This document shows, piece after piece, positions 20,226-29,631 of a stretch of DNA of 64,000 bases. Origin of the DNA: Beggiatoa alba B18LD (lineage in GTDB: Bacteria; Pseudomonadota; Gammaproteobacteria; Beggiatoales; Beggiatoaceae); the NCBI RefSeq assembly GCF_000245015.1, contig NZ_JH600070.1:1750537-1814536 (forward strand), given 5' to 3'. How positions within the stretch are numbered: the stretch's first letter is position 1; the number at the start of each line of letters is the position of its first letter. The notes under the pieces are model-generated. The model had not been told where the DNA came from. It did no database searches and saw only the letters and a list, made by a program, of their open reading frames with translations. The position numbers and the translations under genes were made by a program.

Positions 20226-21080
20226 TTACGATAACCAATGCAAATAATCGCGCATAATATTCCGCAAACGTTTTTCACTGTCTTCTAAATCCTCACGCGC
20301 TGCTTTTGCAACTTGTGGAATATCCACAATTTCCAGCGTATTTAAAATCAAATTATCCATAGAGTTATAATAGCGCACCCACCAAACATGCCGAATGGCA
20401 GTACTGGTAATCCGACAATTACCATACCCTTTCGATAAAATTGTCGTTGTACCTGTTCCTAAACACGCAATCATAAAGCTTTGGTCTTCCTCGCTGATGG
20501 GTAACAGACTTAAATTAATCACATGCGCGGGTTGTTGCGGTTGGCAATCACGTTGTTTTGCATCCACTTCCACCAAAATAGCGGGCGCATTCATCAAATT
20601 ACTCGGCATTTCCCCTAAACTTAAACGTGCTTGTCCTGCCTGCTGTAACAAGGTTTCTAATAAAGGCGGAACTTCACCTACAGCTAATTGCTGATGCTGT
20701 ACTTGCCCCTGCTCGTCCAAAATTTGTACGTGCCAAATCCCTGCCATGACTGATTCCTGAATATTAACAGCAGGATTTCCCGTACACTTAATTTTAACTT
20801 CCCCATCACCTAACACTTGCCCAATAAATGCCAAATTTTTCGCATCTAAGGCACTTAAATCTAAGGTGCTACTCTGTAGCTGAGTGGTAAATTGTTGAAT
20901 GGCATTGTAAAGCGCATAAATCACTTCTTTTGCGGCGGCGATATCTGTCAATGACTCTGGTTCAGGCAATATCGGCTGGCGATAAGTCTGCATCTCGTTT
21001 GGCATGGAGAGATAATTTAAAGCCTCATCAGCATCCACAGGCTGACTACCTGCCCCTGTATTCAAAGGATAATAAGACAT
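20226..21080 (-). CDS. HupH/HyaF-type [NiFe]-hydrogenase accessory protein
   Basis: 284 residues, matching HyaF/HupH (about 280). Diagnostic stretches: NLAFIGQVLGDGEVKIK then IQESVMAGIWHVQ (about residues 85-125), and the C-terminal domain with RHVWWVRYYNSMDNLILNTL, EIVDIP and AAREDLEDS (about 228-270). Family members act in maturation of the small subunit (Fe-S protein) of uptake [NiFe] hydrogenases. No hydrogenase structural or hyp gene is nearby; the neighbours are signalling genes, so this gene is an orphan here. Start ATG at 21080. Confidence 0.85.
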   Translation of the reverse strand: MSYYPLNTGAGSQPVDADEALNYLSMPNEMQTYRQPILPEPESLTDIAAAKEVIYALYNAIQQFTTQLQSSTLDLSALDAKNLAFIGQVLGDGEVKIKCTGNPAVNIQESVMAGIWHVQILDEQGQVQHQQLAVGEVPPLLETLLQQAGQARLSLGEMPSNLMNAPAILVEVDAKQRDCQPQQPAHVINLSLLPISEEDQSFMIACLGTGTTTILSKGYGNCRITSTAIRHVWWVRYYNSMDNLILNTLEIVDIPQVAKAAREDLEDSEKRLRNIMRDYLHWLS

Positions 21081-21127
21081 TGTACGTATATACCTATCAT
21101 ATAAATAATGACTGAAATAAAACGGGG

Positions 21128-22297
21128 TTATTCCCGATATTCGGCTGTCGCGCTTGTTATTGCGGGTAATTTATCCGCCGCCGCAAAAACCAGCGCAAAG
21201 ATAGAACCCACACCGACCGTACTTTGACAAGTGACTTGCCCATTCATTAACTCAGTGAGCTTTTTCACAATAAATAAGCCTAAACCATTCGATGTTTCTT
21301 GCCCTGTCGGACGAGGTTTTAAACGGCTAAATTTACGAAACAAGGCTTTTTTATCTTCTTCATCTAAGCCCTGCCCTTGATCTTCTATCTCGCAGTGTAC
21401 CGATTTATCCTGATGAAATAAACGCACGACCACCTGCTTTCCTAACGGCGAATATTTAATTGCGTTGGATAATAAATTATCTAAAACCTGATTTAAGGCT
21501 TTTTCATCGGCAATCACCCAATAATATTGGGCAGGTGCGGATAAAATCACGGTTAATTGCTTAATATCAGCACGTTCTTGATAATTATCAATAACTTTTT
21601 TTACTAAGGGTAAAATATCAATAACACTTAAATTGACCAAATGTTGACCTGATTCTATTGCGTTGACATCCAAAAGATTTTTAATTATATCAAACATTTG
21701 TCTGGTGCTAAAATTAATAATATCTAAATAAGATAAGATTTTTTCTGTCGGTAATTTATGAAAATCTCCCCTTAATTTTTCAACTAATGTTTGAATCGCA
21801 AATAATGGATTTTTTAAATCATGCGCGGCAATGCCTAATAATTCATTTTTTTCCTGATTTAAATAAATTAAGCGTTCATTTTGTACCGCTAATTTTTCGC
21901 GCAACTGCTGAATGGTGATATGCGTATGAATACGGGCGAGGACTTCTTCTTGTTGAAAAGGCTTAGTAATATAATCAACCGCGCCTAATGAAAAACCATG
22001 AACTTTATCAAAAATATCCGATAATGCAGAAATGAAAATAACGGGAATATCGGCTGTTTCTGGATTATTTTTTAAATGATAGCAAGTTTCAAAACCATCC
22101 ATTTTTGGCATCATAATATCTAATAAAATCAAATCTGGCTTTGTTTCCTGCACGCTTTCTAAGACACTTTCCCCATCCTCAGCGACTAAAATATTAAATT
22201 TATTCGTTGCTTGTAAAAACTCAAATAAAACATGAATATTCGCAGGGGTATCATCTGCAATTAATAAAGTAGCTTTTTTGAAACTATCAACACTCAT
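21128..22297 (-). CDS. Receiver-histidine kinase protein
   Basis: 389 residues. N-terminal receiver (about 10-125: LIADDTPANIH, LILLDIMMPKMDG, ITKPFQQ), short coiled coil, HisKA with His in GIAAHDLKNPLFAIQTL (about 175), and HATPase_c with NLLSNAIKYSPLG and GLGLFIVKKL. No sensor domain, so it is cytoplasmic and takes its input through the receiver. Its ATG overlaps the stop codon of the 1027-residue kinase just upstream (ATGA, 22294-22297), which implies translational coupling; the two should act in one relay. Confidence 0.93.
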   Translation of the reverse strand: MSVDSFKKATLLIADDTPANIHVLFEFLQATNKFNILVAEDGESVLESVQETKPDLILLDIMMPKMDGFETCYHLKNNPETADIPVIFISALSDIFDKVHGFSLGAVDYITKPFQQEEVLARIHTHITIQQLREKLAVQNERLIYLNQEKNELLGIAAHDLKNPLFAIQTLVEKLRGDFHKLPTEKILSYLDIINFSTRQMFDIIKNLLDVNAIESGQHLVNLSVIDILPLVKKVIDNYQERADIKQLTVILSAPAQYYWVIADEKALNQVLDNLLSNAIKYSPLGKQVVVRLFHQDKSVHCEIEDQGQGLDEEDKKALFRKFSRLKPRPTGQETSNGLGLFIVKKLTELMNGQVTCQSTVGVGSIFALVFAAADKLPAITSATAEYRE

Positions 22298-25200
22298 GCC
22301 TTATCTCCTAATGCGTCCTTCAATAAGGCTTTAAGCCTTTTTAATTTGAAATTTTTGGCTAATTGGATAATCTCCTCTAAACAGATAGTGTATTCACTGC
22401 GTTGTTGTTTTAAGGTACTTGCCACTTGAATCAAGGCAGTTACATCGCCTGCTTTTGCCAATTTATAAAACTGAGCGAGTTGTACAAATTCCAATTGTTT
22501 TAAGGTGGCACTATTGGCAAATGGATGATTTTGGACATCATTGTCGGGTGTTCGATAAATGCACTCAATAATGCCATGTTTCTCTAATAAATTAAATAAT
22601 TGCTGTGAATCGATTGGTTTTGTAATAAATGCGTCACAACCTGATGCAAGACTTTGTTCTTCATCCTCTTTAAAAGCACTAGCAGAACAAGCAATAATAA
22701 AAGGGTGATGCTGATTGGTTGATTGCTGACGAATCAGTTGTGTTGCCGTAAGTCCGTCCATAACAGGCATTTTTAAATCCATTATAATAATATCTGGTTG
22801 AAGATATTTAGTTTTCTCAACTGCAACTAAGCCATTTTCGGCTTCTTCTACATCACTGTTTAAGTCGCTGAGTAAGTCAATGAGAACATAGCGATTAATC
22901 TCAATATCATCAACAATGAGGAATTTATGTTTTTTATCTTTAAATTCTATTAATGGTCGTTCATTCTGGGCAGGCTGATGACTATCGATATATTGAATAA
23001 CTTTAAGTTTTAACTCAAACCAGAAAATACTTCCTTTACCAACAATGCTTTGTACATATAATTGGCTACCCATCATTTCTAATAATTTTTTTGTAATAGA
23101 AAGTCCTAAGCCTGTCCCTTCTACATTGTGCAATAAGGTATGTTGATTAATTTGTTGAAAAGGAATAAATATTTTGTGTAACATCGTTTCAGGAATGCCT
23201 ATGCCTGTGTCTTCAACTTCAAAGCGCATGATTTCATTGTGATAAATAATGCTAAAAGTCACCGCACCTTGCTCGGTATATTTCACGGCATTACTGAGCA
23301 GATTTAATAAAATTTGTCTTAAGCGTTTTTCATCCGCAACGATGATATTCGGGATACCTTGCAGGGTTTCAAAATGCCATGTAGAGGGGGGAGGAATTTT
23401 TTTATAGGTAAACATCAAGCCTTTTTCTTCGGCTTTCAGTTTAAACAGACCAACAATATCGTGTAGAAAATTTTGTAAATTAAACTCATAAGGGTTTAAT
23501 TCAAATTTACCTGATTCTATTTTAGATAAATCTAATATGTCATTGATTAAATTTAATAAATGTTGTCCACTTCGTAAAATAACACTGAGTTTCTCATGTT
23601 GTTGCTCGGCGAGTTTTGTATCTCGTAACAGAATTTGTGCATAACCTAAAATGCCATTTAAGGGGGTACGTAGTTCATGGCTCATATTGGCTAAAAATGT
23701 GCTTTTTGCCAAATTTGCGGATTCTGCGGCGAGTCGGGCGCGTTCTGCTTCTGCAATAGAACGTTGTAACTCATTGAGTGCTTTCTTTAAATCTTCTTCT
23801 GCTTGTTTTCGACGAGTGATGTCTCGAACTGTCCCGACGGCGTGCCATTGTCCTTTTAACCATAATGATGTAATAAATATTTCTACAGGAAAAGTTTCAC
23901 CTGTTTTCCGAATCGCAATGATTTCACTGACTTTATTGAGATATTCACCAATCCCTTTTTGTTTAAAACGGCTCATATTTTCTTGATAAGTATCCCAATT
24001 ATCAGTTGATAAAATTTTAGTATGTAGTGGTTTGCCCAGTACTTCATCCGCCGTGTATTGAAAGATTCTTTCAGCCGCTTGATTCCAGTAAATCACGAGG
24101 TTATCACTGTTGATGATGATAATCGCATCTTGTGAGGTGGCACTGACTTGACGGAACATCTCTTCACTGTCTTTTAATGCCAATTCGGTTTTTTTACGGT
24201 CAGTGAGGTCTATGATGATACAAACAACAGCAAAGATATTCCCTGTATTGCTAGCGAGGGTAGAAAGCCATGTTGCTCCCCAGAAAATAGTACTATTTTG
24301 TTTAATATAGCGTTGTTCTATATAGGTTTGTGGAATTTCTTGATGGGTTAATTCAGCTAAAGCAACTTGTATCTGTTGGCGGTCGTTTGGATGGGTCAGA
24401 TTAAACAGGGTAAAAAAAGAAAGTTCATCACTGTTGTAGCCTAGTAATCCTGCTAGCTTTTGATTTGTGGAAAGAAACCGCCCAGAATGACTATCTAACA
24501 CAGCAATTCCAACCGCGCTGTTATTAAAAATGCCTTTAAAACGAATTTCGCTTTCATTAAAGGCTTGTTCTGCTAGTTTTCTGGGCGTAATATTAATCCA
24601 TGAACCTGATAATTCTAGTGTTTTTTTATTATTTTCATAGTTTAAATACATCGCATCTTGTATCCAAATATAGATACCGTTGGCATGTAAAAATCGATAT
24701 TCGTATTCAAAAACAGTGTTATCTCTCGTTTTTCTTAGTTTATTTTCAATCAAGCATTGGTCATCAGGATGGATATTTTTAAACCAAAAATGGGGTTCAC
24801 TGAGAAAAGTTAAAGCAGGATATCCTGTTAAATTTTCTACATTTTGACTGACAAAACGTGGAATAAATGTGAATTTATTAAAGGGGTCAATAATGACGCT
24901 GAAGGTATAAATAACGGCGGGGTTATGTTGTAAGAGGTGATTAAAGTATTTTTTAGTTGACCATTCAGTCGAGCCAATAAATTGTTTGGTATTCGCAAGG
25001 GGGGAATAGTGTTCATCGGTGTTATTGAGATTAAAATCTGCTATTTCCCTGTAATAAACAGCAATATAGATAATATTCTGTTGTTCATCAAAAATAGGGA
25101 AGTAACGCCCTTCATACCAATAAGAGATGCTTTTATCAATCAGTGTTTTAGGTTGTTGGGTTTGGATAACGGTTTGGACGATAGTTTGACGATATTGTGC

Positions 25201-25377
25201 AATATTCGTCGGTAAAAATCCCCAAATACAACGCCCGATTAGTTCATCAGGCGTTTTACGAAACCATTGCGCACCGACCTTATTGGCAAAAAGAATCGTT
25301 CCATCTTCTTTGAGTAAAAATACCCCATCTGTTGTTGCATGTAAGAGATTTATTTCTAAGTTAGCGACACTATTCAC
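22294..25377 (-). CDS. Multi-PAS hybrid sensor histidine kinase
   Basis: 1027 residues, no transmembrane helix. About four PAS domains in series (roughly 10-115, 155-270, 278-400, 408-525), a coiled coil (525-560), HisKA with [20 protein letters not shown] (about 575), HATPase_c (NLLSNAVKYTEQG, DTGIGIPE, GTGLGLSITKKL), a receiver (FLIVDDIEINR, IIIMDLKMPVMDG, ITKPIDS, about 828-945), and a helical C-terminus that may be a degenerate HPt-like module. PAS domains of this kind sense redox, oxygen or small ligands; the cue is unknown. The start is a GTG at 25377 with AAGGA ahead. Coupled to the 389-residue receiver-kinase. Confidence 0.93.
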   Translation of the reverse strand: MNSVANLEINLLHATTDGVFLLKEDGTILFANKVGAQWFRKTPDELIGRCIWGFLPTNIAQYRQTIVQTVIQTQQPKTLIDKSISYWYEGRYFPIFDEQQNIIYIAVYYREIADFNLNNTDEHYSPLANTKQFIGSTEWSTKKYFNHLLQHNPAVIYTFSVIIDPFNKFTFIPRFVSQNVENLTGYPALTFLSEPHFWFKNIHPDDQCLIENKLRKTRDNTVFEYEYRFLHANGIYIWIQDAMYLNYENNKKTLELSGSWINITPRKLAEQAFNESEIRFKGIFNNSAVGIAVLDSHSGRFLSTNQKLAGLLGYNSDELSFFTLFNLTHPNDRQQIQVALAELTHQEIPQTYIEQRYIKQNSTIFWGATWLSTLASNTGNIFAVVCIIIDLTDRKKTELALKDSEEMFRQVSATSQDAIIIINSDNLVIYWNQAAERIFQYTADEVLGKPLHTKILSTDNWDTYQENMSRFKQKGIGEYLNKVSEIIAIRKTGETFPVEIFITSLWLKGQWHAVGTVRDITRRKQAEEDLKKALNELQRSIAEAERARLAAESANLAKSTFLANMSHELRTPLNGILGYAQILLRDTKLAEQQHEKLSVILRSGQHLLNLINDILDLSKIESGKFELNPYEFNLQNFLHDIVGLFKLKAEEKGLMFTYKKIPPPSTWHFETLQGIPNIIVADEKRLRQILLNLLSNAVKYTEQGAVTFSIIYHNEIMRFEVEDTGIGIPETMLHKIFIPFQQINQHTLLHNVEGTGLGLSITKKLLEMMGSQLYVQSIVGKGSIFWFELKLKVIQYIDSHQPAQNERPLIEFKDKKHKFLIVDDIEINRYVLIDLLSDLNSDVEEAENGLVAVEKTKYLQPDIIIMDLKMPVMDGLTATQLIRQQSTNQHHPFIIACSASAFKEDEEQSLASGCDAFITKPIDSQQLFNLLEKHGIIECIYRTPDNDVQNHPFANSATLKQLEFVQLAQFYKLAKAGDVTALIQVASTLKQQRSEYTICLEEIIQLAKNFKLKRLKALLKDALGDKA

Positions 25378-25487
25378 GGCAATTCCTTACTTTACAGCAA
25401 GTGATGTTTTACACTCAATCAATAATACATGGTTTGACGGTCGGTATTTACAGGGACAAGCTGCATACTGTTGGATAAATAAATTAA

Positions 25488-25532
25488 CGCGAGTACGGCG
25501 AGATTCTTTTAAAAAGACAACAGCTTGAATGT
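25488..25532. repeat. Dispersed half-element (CGGCGAGATTC type)
   Basis: CGAGTACGGCGAGATTC followed by TTTTAAAAAGACAACAGCTTG matches the outer arms seen at 9420 and 9610-9655 and the segment at 14097. It lies directly beside the palindromic element at 25533-25639. Confidence 0.6.
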
Positions 25533-25639
25533 TGTAGGGTGGAATAGCGTAGCGTATTCCACCTTGAAACTCTGTAAAAACTGAGCAAAAACAGATTATA
25601 AATCGTATGGTGGAATACGCTTTGCTATTCCACCCTACA
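25533..25639. repeat. 107-bp MITE-like inverted repeat
   Basis: Ends TGTAGGGTGGAATAGC and GCTATTCCACCCTACA are exact inverted repeats. Each arm is itself a palindrome (GGTGGAATA...TATTCCACC). The centre is about 45 bp with no coding capacity. This palindrome type is common between genes of gammaproteobacteria. It fills the gap between fmt and the 1027-residue kinase gene. Confidence 0.8.
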
Positions 25640-25694
25640 TTTTTTAGGTGAAAAATTCTAAACGGTTTTCGCCACTCGCCCAACTAGCGTTAAA

Positions 25695-26618
25695 TTATGT
25701 TAATAAATGTTGATGTCCATTTAAAAAATCGGCGACAGAAAGCATTTTTCCGCCTGCTTTTTGTACTTTTAGTAACCGTAAAATTCCGTCTTGTGTGGCA
25801 ACATCAATGCCTTGTTTTGTAATTTGAAGAATTTCTCCTGCCGTTACCGCATTTGTTGGCGCGGGTAATGCCTGAGCTTCGCCAATCCGAAGGGTATAGC
25901 CTGCGATGGTGGTTTGTGCCATTGGGAAAGGATTATAAGCGCGTACTGCCCGCTCTAAGGCAAGTGCTGATTGTGTCCAATCTAATTGGGCTTCGGCTTT
26001 TTCTAATTTGCGGGCGTAGGTTGCGTAATGTGCATCTTGTGGCGTTTTTTCTAACTTTTCTACATCGTCAATGGCTTGACGCAACACAGACGCGCCTAAT
26101 AAAGATAATTTGTCGTGTAAAGTTTCTCCCGTTTCTTGCGGTTCTATCAGGCATTTTGCTTGCATCAACATTGCGCCAGTATCTAAGCCAATATCCATTT
26201 GCATCAAAGTAATACCTGTTTCTGCATCGCCTGCGAGAATCGCGCGTTGTATCGGTGCTGCACCTCGCCAGCGCGGCAAAATAGAGGCGTGGACGTTGAT
26301 ACACCCAAAGCGTGGCGCATTTAAAATGGTTTCGGGCAGTAACAAACCGTAAGCAACGACAACCATTAAATCTGCTTGTAATGCGGCTAATGTGGCTTGT
26401 GCTTCTGCATTTTTTAAGCTAGTTGGTTGATAAACTGGGATTTGATGCGCTAAAGCCAACTGTTTTACAGGGCTTGCTTGTAATTGTCGCCCCCGTCCTG
26501 CGGGGCGGTCAGGTTGTGTGTAAACTGCACAAACGCTATGTGCTGAATCTAATAGAACTTGTAAGCAGGGCACAGAAAACTGTGGCGTACCTGCAAAAAT
26601 AATTTTTTTAATGGACAT
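25695..26618 (-). CDS. fmt: Methionyl-tRNA formyltransferase
   Basis: Formylates initiator Met-tRNA with 10-formyl-tetrahydrofolate. 307 residues, normal length. N-terminal formyltransferase domain with FAGTPQFSVPCL, the catalytic block NVHASILPRWRGAAPIQ (Asn-His) and GDAETGITLMQMDIGLDTG; a C-terminal tRNA-binding OB domain from about 205 (RAYNPFPMAQT). Lies 21 bp after def on the same strand, the usual def-fmt order of proteobacteria. Confidence 0.97.
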   Translation of the reverse strand: MSIKKIIFAGTPQFSVPCLQVLLDSAHSVCAVYTQPDRPAGRGRQLQASPVKQLALAHQIPVYQPTSLKNAEAQATLAALQADLMVVVAYGLLLPETILNAPRFGCINVHASILPRWRGAAPIQRAILAGDAETGITLMQMDIGLDTGAMLMQAKCLIEPQETGETLHDKLSLLGASVLRQAIDDVEKLEKTPQDAHYATYARKLEKAEAQLDWTQSALALERAVRAYNPFPMAQTTIAGYTLRIGEAQALPAPTNAVTAGEILQITKQGIDVATQDGILRLLKVQKAGGKMLSVADFLNGHQHLLT

Positions 26619-26639
26619 ATAGAGAGTAAATAAGAAAAT

Positions 26640-27143
26640 TTAAGCGGTTTTACGTTCTTGTTTTTCTAGCTTTTTACGAATACGTTGTCGTTTGAGCGCA
26701 GAGAGATAGTCCACAAATAACTTACCCTCTAAATGGTCTAATTCGTGTTGGATACAAACCGCTAATAAACCCCCTGTTGATAGTTCTAGGGGTTCACCTT
26801 CACAATTAAGTGCAGAAACCGTCACAAATTCGGCACGTTCGACTTCATCATAAATACTAGGAACGGATAAACATCCTTCCTCCATGACTTCAAGCCCTGA
26901 ACGATGGGTAATTTCTGGATTAATTAAGCAAATCGGCTGATTTTTTTCTTCAGAAATGTCAATAACAACAATTTGTAAAGCAATATTGACTTGTGTTGCC
27001 GCTAGTCCAATACCGCGTGCTTGATACATCGTTTCAAACATGTCCGCAATAATTCGTTTAACCTCTGCATCAACAACCTGCACAGGTTTTGCTTTGTGAC
27101 GTAAACGGGGGTCTGGAAAATGAAGGATTTCGAGTAATGCCAT
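26640..27143 (-). CDS. def: Peptide deformylase
   Basis: Removes the formyl group from nascent proteins. 167 residues. The three metal-site motifs are present: GIGLAATQ (about 45), EGCLSVP with the metal Cys (about 90), and QHELDHLEG with both metal His and the catalytic Glu (about 132). First gene of the def-fmt pair, ATG at 27143. Confidence 0.97.
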   Translation of the reverse strand: MALLEILHFPDPRLRHKAKPVQVVDAEVKRIIADMFETMYQARGIGLAATQVNIALQIVVIDISEEKNQPICLINPEITHRSGLEVMEEGCLSVPSIYDEVERAEFVTVSALNCEGEPLELSTGGLLAVCIQHELDHLEGKLFVDYLSALKRQRIRKKLEKQERKTA

Positions 27144-27368
27144 AAGTGTGCCTTATTACAACGTAATTATTTATAAATATAAGGGGTGTTTATAAAATTC
27201 ACCAGTCAACGGTCAAGAATTTATTCCGACGGTATTGTACTACTGTCTTTTGCTTTATAGCGGGTATTCATACAGACAAATACGATAGCCACGTGTTAGG
27301 ATTTTTTTTAGGAATAAAACTTGCGATAACAGATAATCCTGCATTGCTTTCGAGACATCCTATAAATT

Positions 27369-29345
27369 ATGGAACTGAATACACTTCATAAATTAGTCAA
27401 TTTTAAAAAAACCTTAGACATGACATTAGATTGTGTTTTTATGTTTCATGTCTCATCATTTGCTTTTTTCTATGTAAATCAAGGAGCAATCACTTTACTG
27501 GGATATAATCACGCAGAGTTATTACAGAAAAATGTGTTAGACATTCAACCATTCACAACCCATGAGCAATTTAAAGAAAAAATTAAAATTTTACTTAATA
27601 AACAATTGCCTATTTTAAAGTTTGAAACCTTGTATCAGCATAAACAGGGAAATTTAATTCCTGTAGAAATGATTATTCAATACATACAACTTTCTGATAA
27701 AGAAAATCATTTCTTTACAATTGTCCGTGATATCAGAGAGCGCAAGCAAATTGAGGATAGTTTAGAAAAAGCCTTAGAGTCAGCAGAACAAGCGCGTTTA
27801 GAAGCAGAAAAAGCTAACCGTAGCCGTAGCGCGTTTCTTGCCAATATGAGCCATGAAATTCGCACGCCATTAAATGTGATTTTAGGCTTTGCAGAACTTT
27901 TACAGGGACAAATTCAAGATTTACACCATAAAGAATATTTAGCCGCGATAAAAACCAGCGGACATTCTTTGATGCAACTGCTCAATGACATTTTAGATTT
28001 ATCAAAAGTAGAAGCAGGACGCATGGTTTTAGAATACACAACGATTAATCCATTAAACGTGTTCTATGACATCGGCAATATTTTTGCGGAAAAAATACGA
28101 GAAAAGGACTTAAGCCTGATTATCGAACCTTCACCAGCCTTACCTGCTTGCTTGATTTTAGACGAAGTTCGTTTAAGACAAATCCTATTAAATCTTGTTG
28201 GTAACGCGGTAAAATTTACCCATCAAGGACATATAAAAATCCATGTCACTTGTAGCGACTTTATCAGCGATGCCCAACAAACAACTGTTACCCTAGTCTT
28301 TTCTGTTGAAGATACAGGCATCGGCATATCCCCTGAACAACTCGCCACGATTTTTGCCGTCTTTGAGCAACATGTAGAACAAAATCCGCAATATGGTGGC
28401 TCAGGTCTTGGATTAGCGATTACAAAACGCTTGGTAGAAATGATGGGCGGGCGCATTTGGGCGCATAGTAAAGTCAATCAAGGCAGTATTTTTACCGTCT
28501 CTATTGAACGAGTTGCCGTAGCGTTACAAGACAGAAACATTTTAGAAACTGAGAATAAAAAATCGATTCATATTGATAGTGTGCGCTTTAATCAACAACG
28601 CATTCTTTTAGTTGATGATGTTAAATTTAATCGTGATTTAATCAAAATCTTCTTAAAAGATGCCGATGTCGAATTTATCGAAGCTAATAACGGTCAAGAA
28701 GCGATAAATCAAACGCAAAAATATCTCCCCCATCTGATTTTAATGGACATTATCATGCCAATGATGGACGGACACACGGCAACGCGCATTTTAAAACAAA
28801 ATCCGCAATATGCGCATATCCCAATTATTGCAGTCACCATTGCGATTGTTGACAGCGAAGAAGTGACGTTACAAACGTTATACGATGACTTTCTTAAAAA
28901 GCCTTTACATAAAAATACACTGATTTCTGGGCTGATTAAATTCCTACCCTATACGCTCAACACGATTTCCGCGAAAAAAGTATCTACTCCATTAATAACG
29001 ACATCCACAACATCACAATCAAACCTTGCCAACCTACCAATTTCCACAATAACAAATTCATTGAAGTCCACAACCTCTCATTCTATCTCTGCATTACTAA
29101 CACATCTCCAACAAGCAAAAACCGAATGGGAAGACATCAGTAATACGCTTATTATTAATAATATTGAAGAATTTGCCAGTAAAATGCAAAAGGTTGGACA
29201 AGAATATGGTTACAGTCCATTGATAGAATGGGGAATTCTCTTAGAGTCTCAAGCAGCAATGTTTGAAATTCAAGCTCTATCTGAAACTTTAAGCGATTTT
29301 CCACGATTAGTGGACGAAATCAGCCAACAATCGGACTTGTTTTAA
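27369..29345 (+). CDS. PAS hybrid sensor histidine kinase
   Basis: 658 residues, soluble. PAS domain (about 12-125, ending in the PAC-like FFTIVRDIRERK), coiled coil, HisKA with NMSHEIRTPLNVILGFAELL (about 160), HATPase_c ([36 protein letters not shown]), receiver (ILLVDDVKFNRD, LILMDIIMPMMDG, LKKPLH, about 415-530), then a Ser/Thr-rich linker and a helical tail that could be an HPt-like module. Related in design to the 22294 kinase. No partner regulator is adjacent, so its output lies elsewhere. Confidence 0.92.
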   Translation: MELNTLHKLVNFKKTLDMTLDCVFMFHVSSFAFFYVNQGAITLLGYNHAELLQKNVLDIQPFTTHEQFKEKIKILLNKQLPILKFETLYQHKQGNLIPVEMIIQYIQLSDKENHFFTIVRDIRERKQIEDSLEKALESAEQARLEAEKANRSRSAFLANMSHEIRTPLNVILGFAELLQGQIQDLHHKEYLAAIKTSGHSLMQLLNDILDLSKVEAGRMVLEYTTINPLNVFYDIGNIFAEKIREKDLSLIIEPSPALPACLILDEVRLRQILLNLVGNAVKFTHQGHIKIHVTCSDFISDAQQTTVTLVFSVEDTGIGISPEQLATIFAVFEQHVEQNPQYGGSGLGLAITKRLVEMMGGRIWAHSKVNQGSIFTVSIERVAVALQDRNILETENKKSIHIDSVRFNQQRILLVDDVKFNRDLIKIFLKDADVEFIEANNGQEAINQTQKYLPHLILMDIIMPMMDGHTATRILKQNPQYAHIPIIAVTIAIVDSEEVTLQTLYDDFLKKPLHKNTLISGLIKFLPYTLNTISAKKVSTPLITTSTTSQSNLANLPISTITNSLKSTTSHSISALLTHLQQAKTEWEDISNTLIINNIEEFASKMQKVGQEYGYSPLIEWGILLESQAAMFEIQALSETLSDFPRLVDEISQQSDLF

Positions 29346-29430
29346 CCCAAGTTTGGTAAGATTCAAAATTTAAAACAAAGGGTTGTTATATTTGCGGGAG
29401 TAAAATAGCTTCAGCTTTTTAAAAAAGTAA

Positions 29431-29473
29431 GACAAAAAAAGAGGAACACTTCATTTAATAGAAGTGTTCCCTC
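29431..29473 (-). terminator. Intrinsic terminator for the Rpn gene
   Basis: On the minus strand GGAACACTTC pairs with GAAGTGTTCC (29443-29452 / 29461-29470, 8-base loop) and is followed by a run of seven Ts. It is about 160 bp past the stop of the 29632-30675 gene. Confidence 0.75.
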
Positions 29474-29479
29474 AAATGC

Positions 29480-29620
29480 TAACGGTAAACCTAGGTAACG
29501 TGACCCCTAGATTACCTCCCCATACGTCAGATTAGGTAGGAGTCATCCGAGTATGGCTACCCCGATTTTATGCACCATTCGTGCCATAAAAACACATTTT
29601 TAGAGGGGAAATCGGTCATG
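29480..29620. other. Structured non-coding stretch
   Basis: Several nested inverted repeats: GGTAA...TTACC around CCTAG words (29483-29517), CCGATTT / AAATCGG (29562-29568 / 29609-29615), and inside it TTATGCAC / GTGCCATAA. No open frame. It may be a palindromic repeat or a small structured RNA; I cannot name it. Confidence 0.35.
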
Positions 29621-29631
29621 GCGGGTTGCAT

